Shown: positions 21,981 to 30,421 of the stretch, one piece after another | Layout of the letters: each line of letters starts with the position of its first letter | How positions within the stretch are numbered: the first letter of the stretch is position 1 | The notes under the pieces: model-generated | Databases searched by the model: none | Told to the model about the DNA's origin: nothing | Seen by the model: the letters and a program-made list of their open reading frames with translations, nothing else | Source of the DNA: Clostridia bacterium | GTDB lineage: Bacteria; Bacillota; Clostridia; RGIG7378 | Direction of reading: 5' to 3' | Assembly: GCA_017501105.1 (NCBI GenBank) | Contig: JAFVXO010000023.1 | Span: 1 to 42,279 of the forward strand | Length of the DNA stretch: 42,279 nt | Position numbers and translations under genes: made by a program

Positions 21981-23459
21981 TTATCTCTCATCGTAGTAGA
22001 ATACGAACCTGTTAACAATAGCAACAACTACAGCCATAATCAGTGCAATGCACAGGAAGTATATCCAGGACATGGCTGAACCCAATCCGTAGTCCATCTG
22101 AACGAAGCTGACGTCGTAGATGTAATCCAGAATTGAGCTGTAGGAGCTGTACTGATCTCCAATCTTAGCAGCGGATGTAAAGCAGTCTACAACGGTGTAT
22201 ACAATGTTAACAACGAAGTAGGGGCTGACCATGGGAAGTGTAATCTTCCAGAAATCCTCCCAACCTGTGGCACCCTCAATACTGGAGGCCTCATACAGGG
22301 ATCTGGGTACTGACTGCAGAGCTGCCAGGAATACCAGAATCTGTACGCCCGATGCAGAAATGATGGCATACAGGTTGTTAACAACGGACATAACTGCAGT
22401 TACGATCTTCTCCGGAATGTTCAGAGCCGTGAGCATAGTCTGCAGCTCAAAGGCCTGCATTCCTGTGGATCCACTGGAGCTGACCTGACTCTGGAAACTA
22501 GCCTGCATTGTGGACATCAGAACGTCGGATGTCTCAATTGCCAGAATAACACCGGAGGTCAAAATAACCGGCATGAAGAATACGGCACGTACAAAGCCTC
22601 TGCCCTTGAAGGCTCTGTTGAGCAGTACTGCAGCAAAGAAGCTGAAGATAACTACCAGAGGCAGGGTAGTGCACAGGTTTCCGATAGATGTCAACAGGTA
22701 TGTGGGGTAGTCTACGTTAACAAGCAGTGCTCTATAGTAGTTAGCGGGGACAAAGATAGTGCCTGTTGCGCTCTCGTACCATCCTGCGGGGTTAACAGTG
22801 TAACCGCCAGTTCCGTGAACATCTACCAAGCTGAAGCTGAATACCAGGGACTTAATAGCAGGTGTCAGGAAGAACAACAGGAATCCTACGATGAAAGGCA
22901 TCAGGAACATATATCCTGTAATGGCTCTCTTCTGCAGCAGCGTGGTCTGAACCTCGTTGATGGGGCTGAAGATGTTTGCCAGAACAGTAATTGCAAACTG
23001 CAATACCAAAACGCCCAACATTGTAAACAATACTGCTGTGTAGCTGAACTCAGGCCATGATGTGAAGCTGTACTGAGAGTCAGCTGCAATAGCTGCAATT
23101 CTCATTGCTAGGCCGTTGTTCATCTCTACTATAAACAGTCCGGTTGCCAAGGCGCCAAGACCTGAAGCAATAGCGCCAATTCTGAGTCCGTACTTGTTCT
23201 TAACGGACAATGCAACTGCAGAGATAATCATGCATGCCACAACCAAAAGCATAATGTCCATAGTCGCGGTCTGCTGTGTCTCTGCGAGAACATCAAGTGA
23301 TGCTGAGAAATCAATGCCGGAAATCAAATTCCAACCATTGTACTTTGTGAATACTTGGCCACCGTTTGAAACAACCACCAGTGGGAAGAACATGCACACA
23401 AATGCAACGATCGAGCAGATTTTGACCAGTAAAGAATACGGTAATTTTTTAAAGTTCAT
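21981..23459 (-). CDS. Carbohydrate ABC transporter permease (MalF/UgpA type) with N-terminal membrane extension
   Basis: The 492-residue protein is longer than a usual MalF/UgpA-like permease (about 300). Residues 1-165 form an extra four-helix membrane domain, followed by the permease domain (about 175-490) with MFLMPFIVGFLLFFLTPAI and the EAA loop EASSIEGATGWEDFWKITLPM (about 394-414). A serine/glutamine-rich insertion (MQASFQSQVSSSGSTGMQ, near residue 320) lies in a loop. It sits between the DUF5696 gene and its MalG-type partner. Confidence 0.88.
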   Translation of the reverse strand: MNFKKLPYSLLVKICSIVAFVCMFFPLVVVSNGGQVFTKYNGWNLISGIDFSASLDVLAETQQTATMDIMLLVVACMIISAVALSVKNKYGLRIGAIASGLGALATGLFIVEMNNGLAMRIAAIAADSQYSFTSWPEFSYTAVLFTMLGVLVLQFAITVLANIFSPINEVQTTLLQKRAITGYMFLMPFIVGFLLFFLTPAIKSLVFSFSLVDVHGTGGYTVNPAGWYESATGTIFVPANYYRALLVNVDYPTYLLTSIGNLCTTLPLVVIFSFFAAVLLNRAFKGRGFVRAVFFMPVILTSGVILAIETSDVLMSTMQASFQSQVSSSGSTGMQAFELQTMLTALNIPEKIVTAVMSVVNNLYAIISASGVQILVFLAALQSVPRSLYEASSIEGATGWEDFWKITLPMVSPYFVVNIVYTVVDCFTSAAKIGDQYSSYSSILDYIYDVSFVQMDYGLGSAMSWIYFLCIALIMAVVVAIVNRFVFYYDER

Positions 23460-23478
23460 AATTCACCTCTCCCACTGT

Positions 23479-26064
23479 TTACTTGATCACAAGATAGTCC
23501 TGAGCTCCAACTGTGTATGCTCCGTACTGGAATGCATCCTTGTTGTAGTTAACGACAATCTTGGTTCCGTTTTCGTAAGTTGTACAGAAAACATTGTCTG
23601 CGAGAATCTCGTGGTTGCTAATGGTTACTGTCTGCAGATCCTTGAGAACGCTGTTGATCTCTGCGTACTCCTCGGCAATCTTGCTTACCCATCCCTCGTA
23701 GTTTACGGAGTACAGGAAGTTGAAGTCTGTCTTGGAAACGATGGAGTTCTCAACATAGATCAAGGTTGTGCTCAGTGAAGCACCGGTCTCGATAGTCTTG
23801 AGAATGTTTCTGGTGTAGTTTGCGGACAGGTTAATGTCAGCGCCAGTGTAGTCAACATATCCATGGACAACAATCTGGTAGAAGGGTACGGATACGTCTG
23901 TGCTGTTGAACTCATTGCTTGTCAGTGAGGAGTTAAGAATAACGTCTGCACTGCCAAGGGTGTACTCATTACCTGTTAAGGTCATAACCTTGTAGTTCTC
24001 AGCCATCTTGGCAAACAACTGGGTGTAGAGGTCTACGGACATTGTCCTGTCGTAGGTCTTCTTAATGTTGAAGTCGGAGTTAACATCCTTGCCCAATGTT
24101 CTGGCGCTGATGCCTCCGATGTTTCCATAACCATCGAGAATTGAAACGTATTTGTTTACGTACTTCTCGACGGATGTGGGCTTGACAATGAACTTCTTGA
24201 ACAGCTTATTGTGCTGGAATGTTGCGATATCCAGGTCATAAGCCGGCTTAGTTGTTCTGTCAAGGAATCTGATGCTATCTCTATATGTAGAGTATCCATC
24301 AAACAGTCTGTCCTTGTATGCATACTCAAAGGATGCATCCAGGAACAGGGTTGCATTTACTGTGTTGAGATAATCTGCAAATGCCATCAGGTCCTTCTTG
24401 CCGCCCAGAGTCTTCTCAACCTTAATGTTGTTGGTTACATAGTGGTTGTAACCGCCGTTCATCCAGCCGATGTAGCGGACGTCCAGGTTGAGGATACCGT
24501 CGTCAAGGAGCTTATCTGTGATGATCTCTGCCTGCTCGAAGGTGGTCAGAGGCTCGCGAACTGTTACGGGCAGTCCGAATACAGTCTTTACCCTGTCAAT
24601 TGCGCCTACGTAGGTAACGTAGAGCTCGATGTTCTCATCATAGTCTGTCTTGTTAAGCATGTTGTTGTCCAACAGGTAGTTCCTGTAGGTCTTAGCCATG
24701 CCTGCGTAGGTTGCATCGTCGCCGGACAGGAAGCTGAAGTTCAGCTTGCAGTTTGTCTGAGCGATTGTCTCCTGATATACGTTTCTGGAACTGTTTCCAT
24801 CCAAGCTGGACAAGTTCAGTGCATTATACTGCAACAGATAGAATGTGGAGTATACGGAGTTGTAGCTATATCTGTAGCTGGCAACCTCAGCAGTAATCTT
24901 GGCCAATGCTGCGCCCTCCTCGATAATAGAGAGGAATGCCTTGTCGCCTTCCTTAATGCCGTATACAGGCATTGTAATCTGGTCGTAGGACTGGAATGTC
25001 TCCTTGATGTTTGTGGACTTATCAAGACCATAAACATTGTTCATGTATGTAGGAGCAACCATATTGCCATTGTTCAGGTAAATGAGTGCGCCGGATGCAT
25101 CCGGAACAAACATGTAGCCATCCTCCTCAGTCTCTGCATATGCAGCTCCGAAGAAAGGAGCAAGAGACAGGGAGTAGATGGGGAAGTTCTCATTGTACTG
25201 AATGTCCTTGGCCTTGCAGTCGATGATAAAGTTGTCGCCATCGATGATGTAGTCCACTGTAACAATGAAGTAGGGAGTCTTGCTCTCTGTATCGCCTGTA
25301 ATGGTTACATCAAGCTGGTTATCCAGAGCCTTCTGCTCCTCTGTATACTCCAGGTAGGAGAAGATTACCTCTACCTCGTCCTTGATGTAGTCCTGCAGGT
25401 TGTTACGCAGGATGTACAAATTCTGCTCGGCCAGTGTGGGGAACTGTGCCAGATCCTCTTCTGTGGCGGTGTCTGTGGTAGCAGAACGATATCGCCTCTT
25501 AAGAGTCTTTACAGCCTCACTGTAGTCCTCGCCCATTTCCTCCAGACGACTGATATAGTTGTTGAAATCAGTCTCTGTCATAACAGAGGGCATGAGCCAC
25601 TCCTTCTGGAATGTACCGAGTGTATAAACAGCTCTGATACCGTTCTCGATGGAGTAGAACTTAGTAGCCTCGTTGTACTCACAGGAGTACATGGTCTTGG
25701 ATGTTGCGCTATCGAAGTAAACCACCAACAAGGGGGACTTCTGTGTAGCTCTGTTAATGTAGGACTTGGCGGTTACTGCATCTGTATCCAATGTTGCAGG
25801 GAACAGATAGTAGTAATTTCCTGTTGCCTTGTCCAGCACTGCCATATTGGAATCGTCCTGTTTAACGAACAATGCCAAATTGCTGTTCTCAGATACTCCC
25901 TCAAATCCGTCGAGAGTTGTGGACAGCTGGGTAGCGACAAATTCGTCGAGTTCAACCTCTGCATCGTTGCCTTCTGGAGCTGCACTAGCAAATACAGTCG
26001 CATAGGAGGACAACAACATTCCGACAACAAGCAGTAAGCTGATTAAAGATTTGAATAATTTCAT
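23479..26064 (-). CDS. Secreted DUF5696 protein, possible glycosidase
   Basis: The 861-residue protein has a signal peptide ending near VFASAAP (about residue 28). Residues 30-500 are a large beta-rich region. Residues about 500-800 look like a glycoside-hydrolase TIM barrel: LDVRYIGWMNGGYNH, LGGKKDLMAFADYL, NATLFLDASFEYAY and later PFYQIVVHGYVDYTGADINLS, where barrel glycosidases have comparable strand-end motifs. The last 60 residues form a small beta domain (NGTKIVVNYNKDAF). Family membership is from memory (DUF5696 genes accompany such permeases in Clostridia and Paenibacillus); the glycosidase idea is my inference. AAAGGA precedes the ATG. Confidence 0.75.
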   Translation of the reverse strand: MKLFKSLISLLLVVGMLLSSYATVFASAAPEGNDAEVELDEFVATQLSTTLDGFEGVSENSNLALFVKQDDSNMAVLDKATGNYYYLFPATLDTDAVTAKSYINRATQKSPLLVVYFDSATSKTMYSCEYNEATKFYSIENGIRAVYTLGTFQKEWLMPSVMTETDFNNYISRLEEMGEDYSEAVKTLKRRYRSATTDTATEEDLAQFPTLAEQNLYILRNNLQDYIKDEVEVIFSYLEYTEEQKALDNQLDVTITGDTESKTPYFIVTVDYIIDGDNFIIDCKAKDIQYNENFPIYSLSLAPFFGAAYAETEEDGYMFVPDASGALIYLNNGNMVAPTYMNNVYGLDKSTNIKETFQSYDQITMPVYGIKEGDKAFLSIIEEGAALAKITAEVASYRYSYNSVYSTFYLLQYNALNLSSLDGNSSRNVYQETIAQTNCKLNFSFLSGDDATYAGMAKTYRNYLLDNNMLNKTDYDENIELYVTYVGAIDRVKTVFGLPVTVREPLTTFEQAEIITDKLLDDGILNLDVRYIGWMNGGYNHYVTNNIKVEKTLGGKKDLMAFADYLNTVNATLFLDASFEYAYKDRLFDGYSTYRDSIRFLDRTTKPAYDLDIATFQHNKLFKKFIVKPTSVEKYVNKYVSILDGYGNIGGISARTLGKDVNSDFNIKKTYDRTMSVDLYTQLFAKMAENYKVMTLTGNEYTLGSADVILNSSLTSNEFNSTDVSVPFYQIVVHGYVDYTGADINLSANYTRNILKTIETGASLSTTLIYVENSIVSKTDFNFLYSVNYEGWVSKIAEEYAEINSVLKDLQTVTISNHEILADNVFCTTYENGTKIVVNYNKDAFQYGAYTVGAQDYLVIK

Positions 26065-26094
26065 GTTTTCTTTCCTTTCTCAAAACCGCTTGTA

Positions 26095-28521
26095 TTACCT
26101 AAATGAAAGCTCACGATAGATAACGTATGCGAAGCCCCATACCTGCTGCAAAATACTGAAGAACAGTACGCCGATAAATACGATAAGTACTACGGCAAAC
26201 AGAATTACCAGGATGACCAGCATCGTCTTACCAAATGAGTACTGGTGAGTAATCATTGTACCAACAACAATCAGCAAGCCAGCCCATACGAGACCGAATA
26301 CCACGAAGAATGTGTGCATTGCGCCCTCTTCCAGGGTCAGACAGTAGCTGAGGAGTACGTTGGGAATGTACAGTACGGGGATGGGCAACAAGGAGTAGCA
26401 TGATGCCATGAATATCTGCTTCATGTTTCCTTCGCCGTCCAACAGTGTAGTTGTACACCAGTTAGCTATTACCCACAGGGCCAAGGGGCCCAAAACTGCC
26501 AGGAACTCAATCCATACGTTAACCTTAGTTACATCGTGGGGATTGAATGTGAATGCAGTAAGCTGCTTCTTGAGAATCAGTGAGAAGATCGTAAGAGCAA
26601 CAATTGAAATTGCAATCCAAGGATTTCCTCTGTTCTCCAACTTAAGCTCGTTGAATCCCTTGACGGGGTTGAGCATGTTGCGGAAAGCGAACTTGATCTT
26701 TTCGCTCAGGCACTGAGGATCCTTGGGAGGCTTGCCCTCCGGTCCATATTTCTTGAGAATCATTCTCTTGCGAATAGCCTTGAGAACAATCAGAGCAACT
26801 GCAAGGACGATAAGGCATGTCATAACTGTGCCGAATGCATCATCGATCAGCTCGCTTCTCCTCTGCTTCCATGCGTTGGAGTAGTTGGTCTTCTTGTCGC
26901 CGAGTTTGAAGTACTTCATGGCCTCGTCGTAGTTCTTGTTCATGTATTCAACACGACCTACGCCGATGTAAGCAAGCTGGAAGTTAGCATTGTGATAGTC
27001 GATAATCTCCTGCCACAGCTTGGCTGCATCTTCCCATTTTCCTTCGTCCTGCAGGGCGAGAGCCTCAAGGATATATCCACCATAAGTTGTAATCTGGAAC
27101 ATTGAAACATAACCGGTGGTCTGGTCCAGAACCATCATGTCAGTGCCAATGTACTCGATAGCAACAGGCTTCTTAAATGTTCCTGCTCTGGATCCAATAC
27201 CGCCGAAGATATACAGCAGGTTGCCGTCAGCATCGTATGTGAAAACACGGCCTCTGGTGGAGTCCAGAATGGAATAGATACCCTGATTTACGCCATTTTC
27301 CAGCAGGGCTACGTCAACGATCTTGGATACGCCCTTCTGTTCTGTGGCATAGTAATCAATTGTTACGTCTCCACCAGGTGCATACCAGGATGTTCTGTAG
27401 AGAACGTCGTTACCCAAGGGATTCAGTCTCTTAACAGAGGCATAACGATCGTCGTCTGTACCCTGCTGAATGTGAGCCTGGAACTCATACTCGGAAACGG
27501 ATGAAGATGTAACATAAATGAATGACTTGTCGTCAATTGCAATGGAACTGTACTCAGAGGGTGTGAATGTAGCCTGTCTGGCTCTCTGCTCTCTGGTCAT
27601 GAACCATCTCTTAACCACCTCGAACCAAGCAACGCGAACCTTGGCTCTGCCGAAGAATGCAGTGAAGTTGCCCTCAGAGTCAAACTTAAGCAAACCGGAG
27701 GTTACGTTCTTGGCTGCAACGTAGAGTCTGCCGCCCTCGTCAACAACCAGTGTCAAGGGGTAGTAGACGAAGCCCGCATCGAATAGGTCGGATTCGGGAG
27801 CGCCCAACAATCTCTTGACTTCGTAGGTCTCTGAGTCAAACTGGACGATTCTGCTGTTGTTTGTGTCGCAGACGTAGAATGTTCCGTCATTGTCAACATA
27901 GAGTCCCTGGGGCTCGCAGAACTTGTATGTAACGCCCTCGTATGTGTACTCGGTAATAGACTTTTCGAGTTTCCATGCATCGGGGTTGTGGGGCTGGTAG
28001 GAGAAGATCAACAGACGACCCTTAGGGGCTGTGTCGATAACGTCCTCTGTACCAACATCTGTTGTAACGTCTGTGGTGACATCGGTTGTAACGTCACCGG
28101 TTACCTCGCCGGTAACTTCCTCTGTGGTCTCACCGGCAGCTCCCTCAGTCTCTTCAACAGTAGCAACGCCCTCATCACCTGTGGAAACATCCTCAGTTAC
28201 ATCTGTAGTAGGCTCGCCAGTAACTTCCTCTGTGGACTCAGAGGGAGCAACCCACTTGGAGTCCAGATAGTAAATCAGGTTGTTCTCCTGGTCGCAGAAG
28301 ATAGCAACGGGATATACCGGTGCTGATCCTACATTCTCTATCTTGGAGATATCGATAACCGATGAAATCTCGTAGGAAGGAGGAGCGTTCAGGATAGTCT
28401 TAGTAGAACTATAGGTGTAGTTAGCGAAGGAGGGTGTCTCTGCAAATGCTGTGTAGCAGTTGCTAGCCAACATTACCACAAGCAGGAGTAATGCCGCTAT
28501 TTTAGTAAGCTTGTTCTTCAT
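26095..28521 (-). CDS. NHL-repeat/TPR/YIP1-domain membrane protein
   Basis: The 808-residue protein has a signal peptide (1-27), a low-complexity Thr/Val/Asp/Glu linker (about 92-165), an extracellular NHL-type beta-propeller (about 180-490) with EPQGLYVDNDGTFYVCDTNNSRIVQFD and similar blades, a TPR-like helical stretch (about 490-550), a membrane helix near 563, and a C-terminal YIP1 domain of five or so helices (about 620-800). It therefore joins an outside propeller to a membrane module. Its place between the two permease pairs suggests a scaffold or sensor for the uptake system; no biochemical role is known to me. Confidence 0.8.
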   Translation of the reverse strand: MKNKLTKIAALLLLVVMLASNCYTAFAETPSFANYTYSSTKTILNAPPSYEISSVIDISKIENVGSAPVYPVAIFCDQENNLIYYLDSKWVAPSESTEEVTGEPTTDVTEDVSTGDEGVATVEETEGAAGETTEEVTGEVTGDVTTDVTTDVTTDVGTEDVIDTAPKGRLLIFSYQPHNPDAWKLEKSITEYTYEGVTYKFCEPQGLYVDNDGTFYVCDTNNSRIVQFDSETYEVKRLLGAPESDLFDAGFVYYPLTLVVDEGGRLYVAAKNVTSGLLKFDSEGNFTAFFGRAKVRVAWFEVVKRWFMTREQRARQATFTPSEYSSIAIDDKSFIYVTSSSVSEYEFQAHIQQGTDDDRYASVKRLNPLGNDVLYRTSWYAPGGDVTIDYYATEQKGVSKIVDVALLENGVNQGIYSILDSTRGRVFTYDADGNLLYIFGGIGSRAGTFKKPVAIEYIGTDMMVLDQTTGYVSMFQITTYGGYILEALALQDEGKWEDAAKLWQEIIDYHNANFQLAYIGVGRVEYMNKNYDEAMKYFKLGDKKTNYSNAWKQRRSELIDDAFGTVMTCLIVLAVALIVLKAIRKRMILKKYGPEGKPPKDPQCLSEKIKFAFRNMLNPVKGFNELKLENRGNPWIAISIVALTIFSLILKKQLTAFTFNPHDVTKVNVWIEFLAVLGPLALWVIANWCTTTLLDGEGNMKQIFMASCYSLLPIPVLYIPNVLLSYCLTLEEGAMHTFFVVFGLVWAGLLIVVGTMITHQYSFGKTMLVILVILFAVVLIVFIGVLFFSILQQVWGFAYVIYRELSFR
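28031..28250 (-). repeat. Low-complexity coding repeat in the YIP1 protein gene
   Basis: Short in-frame units encoding TTDV (three in tandem) and EEVTGE/EVTGD recur here, giving 12-nt near-repeats at the DNA level. The product is an acidic, threonine-rich linker between the N-terminal strand region and the propeller. Repeat number is likely to vary between strains. Confidence 0.7.
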
Positions 28522-28532
28522 GCACTACCTCC

Positions 28533-29444
28533 TTACTTAATACCTGAAGAGGCCATTGTCTCAACGACGTTGCTCTCTGTCAGCATGAACATAACAATAG
28601 GAACGATCATGATGAATACGGCAACAGCGGAACCGGCACCCTGTCTGGCTACACCACCGGCCAGAATCTGGTTCAGGGCGTAGGGCAGAGTCTTGAGCTG
28701 CTCACTGAATACGTAAACACCACCTGTTGTATTCCAGAGAGACTGGAAGGAGAAAATGATCAGCGTCAGCCAAGCAGGCTTAACGTTGGGCATTGCGATG
28801 CTCCAGTAAACTCTGAATTCGTTTGCTCCGTCAATACGTGCAGATTCGCAAAGAGCTGTTGGAAGACCTTCCATGAACTGCTTCATAAGGAAGAGGCCCA
28901 TGGTGCTTGCGAATGCAGGTACAATCAAAGCAAGATATGTGTCCAACCAGCCGAGACCTGACAAAATCAGGTAGTTGGGAATGTATGTAACCGTTGCAGG
29001 GAACATCAGAGCCCAAATAACAGCTGTGAACAGGAAGTTCTTACCGGGGAACTCGTGCTTGGCCAAGGCAAATGCTGCCATAGATGCCAACAGCAGGTGA
29101 CCCAGTGTACCGCATGCTGTGATGAATGCGGTGTTGAAAATGTATCTCGAGAAGGGTACCCAGGACTCGGACATAATGATGAACAAGTCAGAGAAGTTGT
29201 CCAAAGTAGGGTTACGTGCAAAGAATCTCGGAGGGAATGCGAACAGCTCATCCATGGGCTTTACGGAGTTGCTGATAGCATATACAAAGGGCAGTAACAT
29301 GAAGATACCAACTACAATCAGCATTACGATAATGGCTACGTCGCCACCTACTGATCTGTTTGGCTTTCTCCTATGTACGAATTTGCCTCCGATCTTTGTT
29401 ACTTTCTCTTCTTTAATTTTAGGTTCTTTAGCTTTTCTTGCCAT
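28533..29444 (-). CDS. Carbohydrate ABC transporter permease (MalG/UgpE type), first pair
   Basis: A 303-residue permease with six predicted helices after a basic N-terminus, and the EAA loop ESARIDGANEFRVYWSIAMP (about 199-218). The ATG at 29444 is chosen over a TTG two codons upstream; it follows the stop of the preceding permease by 2 nt, so the two are coupled. It pairs with the permease at 29447-30394. Confidence 0.92.
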   Translation of the reverse strand: MARKAKEPKIKEEKVTKIGGKFVHRRKPNRSVGGDVAIIVMLIVVGIFMLLPFVYAISNSVKPMDELFAFPPRFFARNPTLDNFSDLFIIMSESWVPFSRYIFNTAFITACGTLGHLLLASMAAFALAKHEFPGKNFLFTAVIWALMFPATVTYIPNYLILSGLGWLDTYLALIVPAFASTMGLFLMKQFMEGLPTALCESARIDGANEFRVYWSIAMPNVKPAWLTLIIFSFQSLWNTTGGVYVFSEQLKTLPYALNQILAGGVARQGAGSAVAVFIMIVPIVMFMLTESNVVETMASSGIK

Positions 29445-29446
29445 TA

Positions 29447-30394
29447 TCAAGTACCTACTTTCTTCAGAAGATTTTGTATCAGTCTGTTAAGACCGAGACA
29501 TACGGCGAATAGGAGAACTGCGATTGCCGAAGCGTAGCCCATTTCGAATCGGACATCGCCGTAGTCCTGAAGGTGGTTAACGATAGTATGAACTGCGTAG
29601 TCAGTGCTGGGGAATCCGCACATAGCTGTCATGATGTCAGCAGCTCCAAAGGAGGATGTGATAGACATAACAGCTGCGAACAGCAACTGAGGCTTCATGG
29701 AGGGCAGTGTGATATACCACAGCTCCTGCCATCTGTTGCTGATTCCGTCAACATAACCTGCCTCGTAGAGTTCCTTGTCGATACCCTGCAAACCTGCTAC
29801 GTGAGACAGGAAGCCGGCGCCAAGAGAGCTCCACAGAGCAACTACGATACATACAAACATCATGTACTTTGTATCCGTTGTCCACTGGATAGCGGTATTG
29901 GTAATGCCCCAGTTCATCAATACACCGTTAATCCATCCGTAGGAGTCGCCGGAGAACATAATGCTCCAGACCATGTAAACCTGACCGGAAATTGTAGGTG
30001 CATAGAATATCAAAATCATGATGGCACGAATCTTGGGAGGAAGCTCGTTAATGAACCATGCAAAAACGAATGCTGCCAGGTAGCCCAAGGGGCCAGTGAT
30101 AATAGCAAAAATGAATGTATTCTGAATTGCGAGGATGAATACGTCATCGTGCAGGAACAGGTTGAGGTAGTTGTCCCAACCTATAAACTGCGGGGCCTCC
30201 AAGATATTATAGTAGGTGAAACTATAATATACGGAGATAATAACGGGTACGATTGTGAACATCACAAACAGGACGTAATAGGGCAACAGGAACAGGTATG
30301 ATGCCTTGTTGTCCTTAATACGACCCCAGAGAGTCCATTTCTTCTCGTAATCCTTGAGTTCACGCTTTTTCTTTTCTACAACTGCTGTACTCAT
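29447..30394 (-). CDS. Carbohydrate ABC transporter permease (MalF/UgpA type), first pair
   Basis: A 315-residue permease: charged N-terminus, first helix YLFLLPYYVLFVMFTIVPVI (33-52), the family motif GWDNYLNLF, and the EAA loop YEAGYVDGISNRWQELWYIT (about 205-224). It follows the solute-binding protein gene by 27 bp and is the usual partner order for the CUT1 class of sugar importers. Confidence 0.92.
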   Translation of the reverse strand: MSTAVVEKKKRELKDYEKKWTLWGRIKDNKASYLFLLPYYVLFVMFTIVPVIISVYYSFTYYNILEAPQFIGWDNYLNLFLHDDVFILAIQNTFIFAIITGPLGYLAAFVFAWFINELPPKIRAIMILIFYAPTISGQVYMVWSIMFSGDSYGWINGVLMNWGITNTAIQWTTDTKYMMFVCIVVALWSSLGAGFLSHVAGLQGIDKELYEAGYVDGISNRWQELWYITLPSMKPQLLFAAVMSITSSFGAADIMTAMCGFPSTDYAVHTIVNHLQDYGDVRFEMGYASAIAVLLFAVCLGLNRLIQNLLKKVGT

Positions 30395-30421
30395 TGTTTA
30401 CTCCTTTCTGAAATGTCTCTC

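Noticed and set aside
24211-26037. A 608-codon open frame on the plus strand
   Set aside because: It lies wholly antisense to the DUF5696 gene, has no ribosome binding site or recognisable domain, and arises from codon bias of the true gene. The same applies to long antisense frames at 7483-8529 (metG), 16126-17001 (murT) and 32249-33271 (binding protein).
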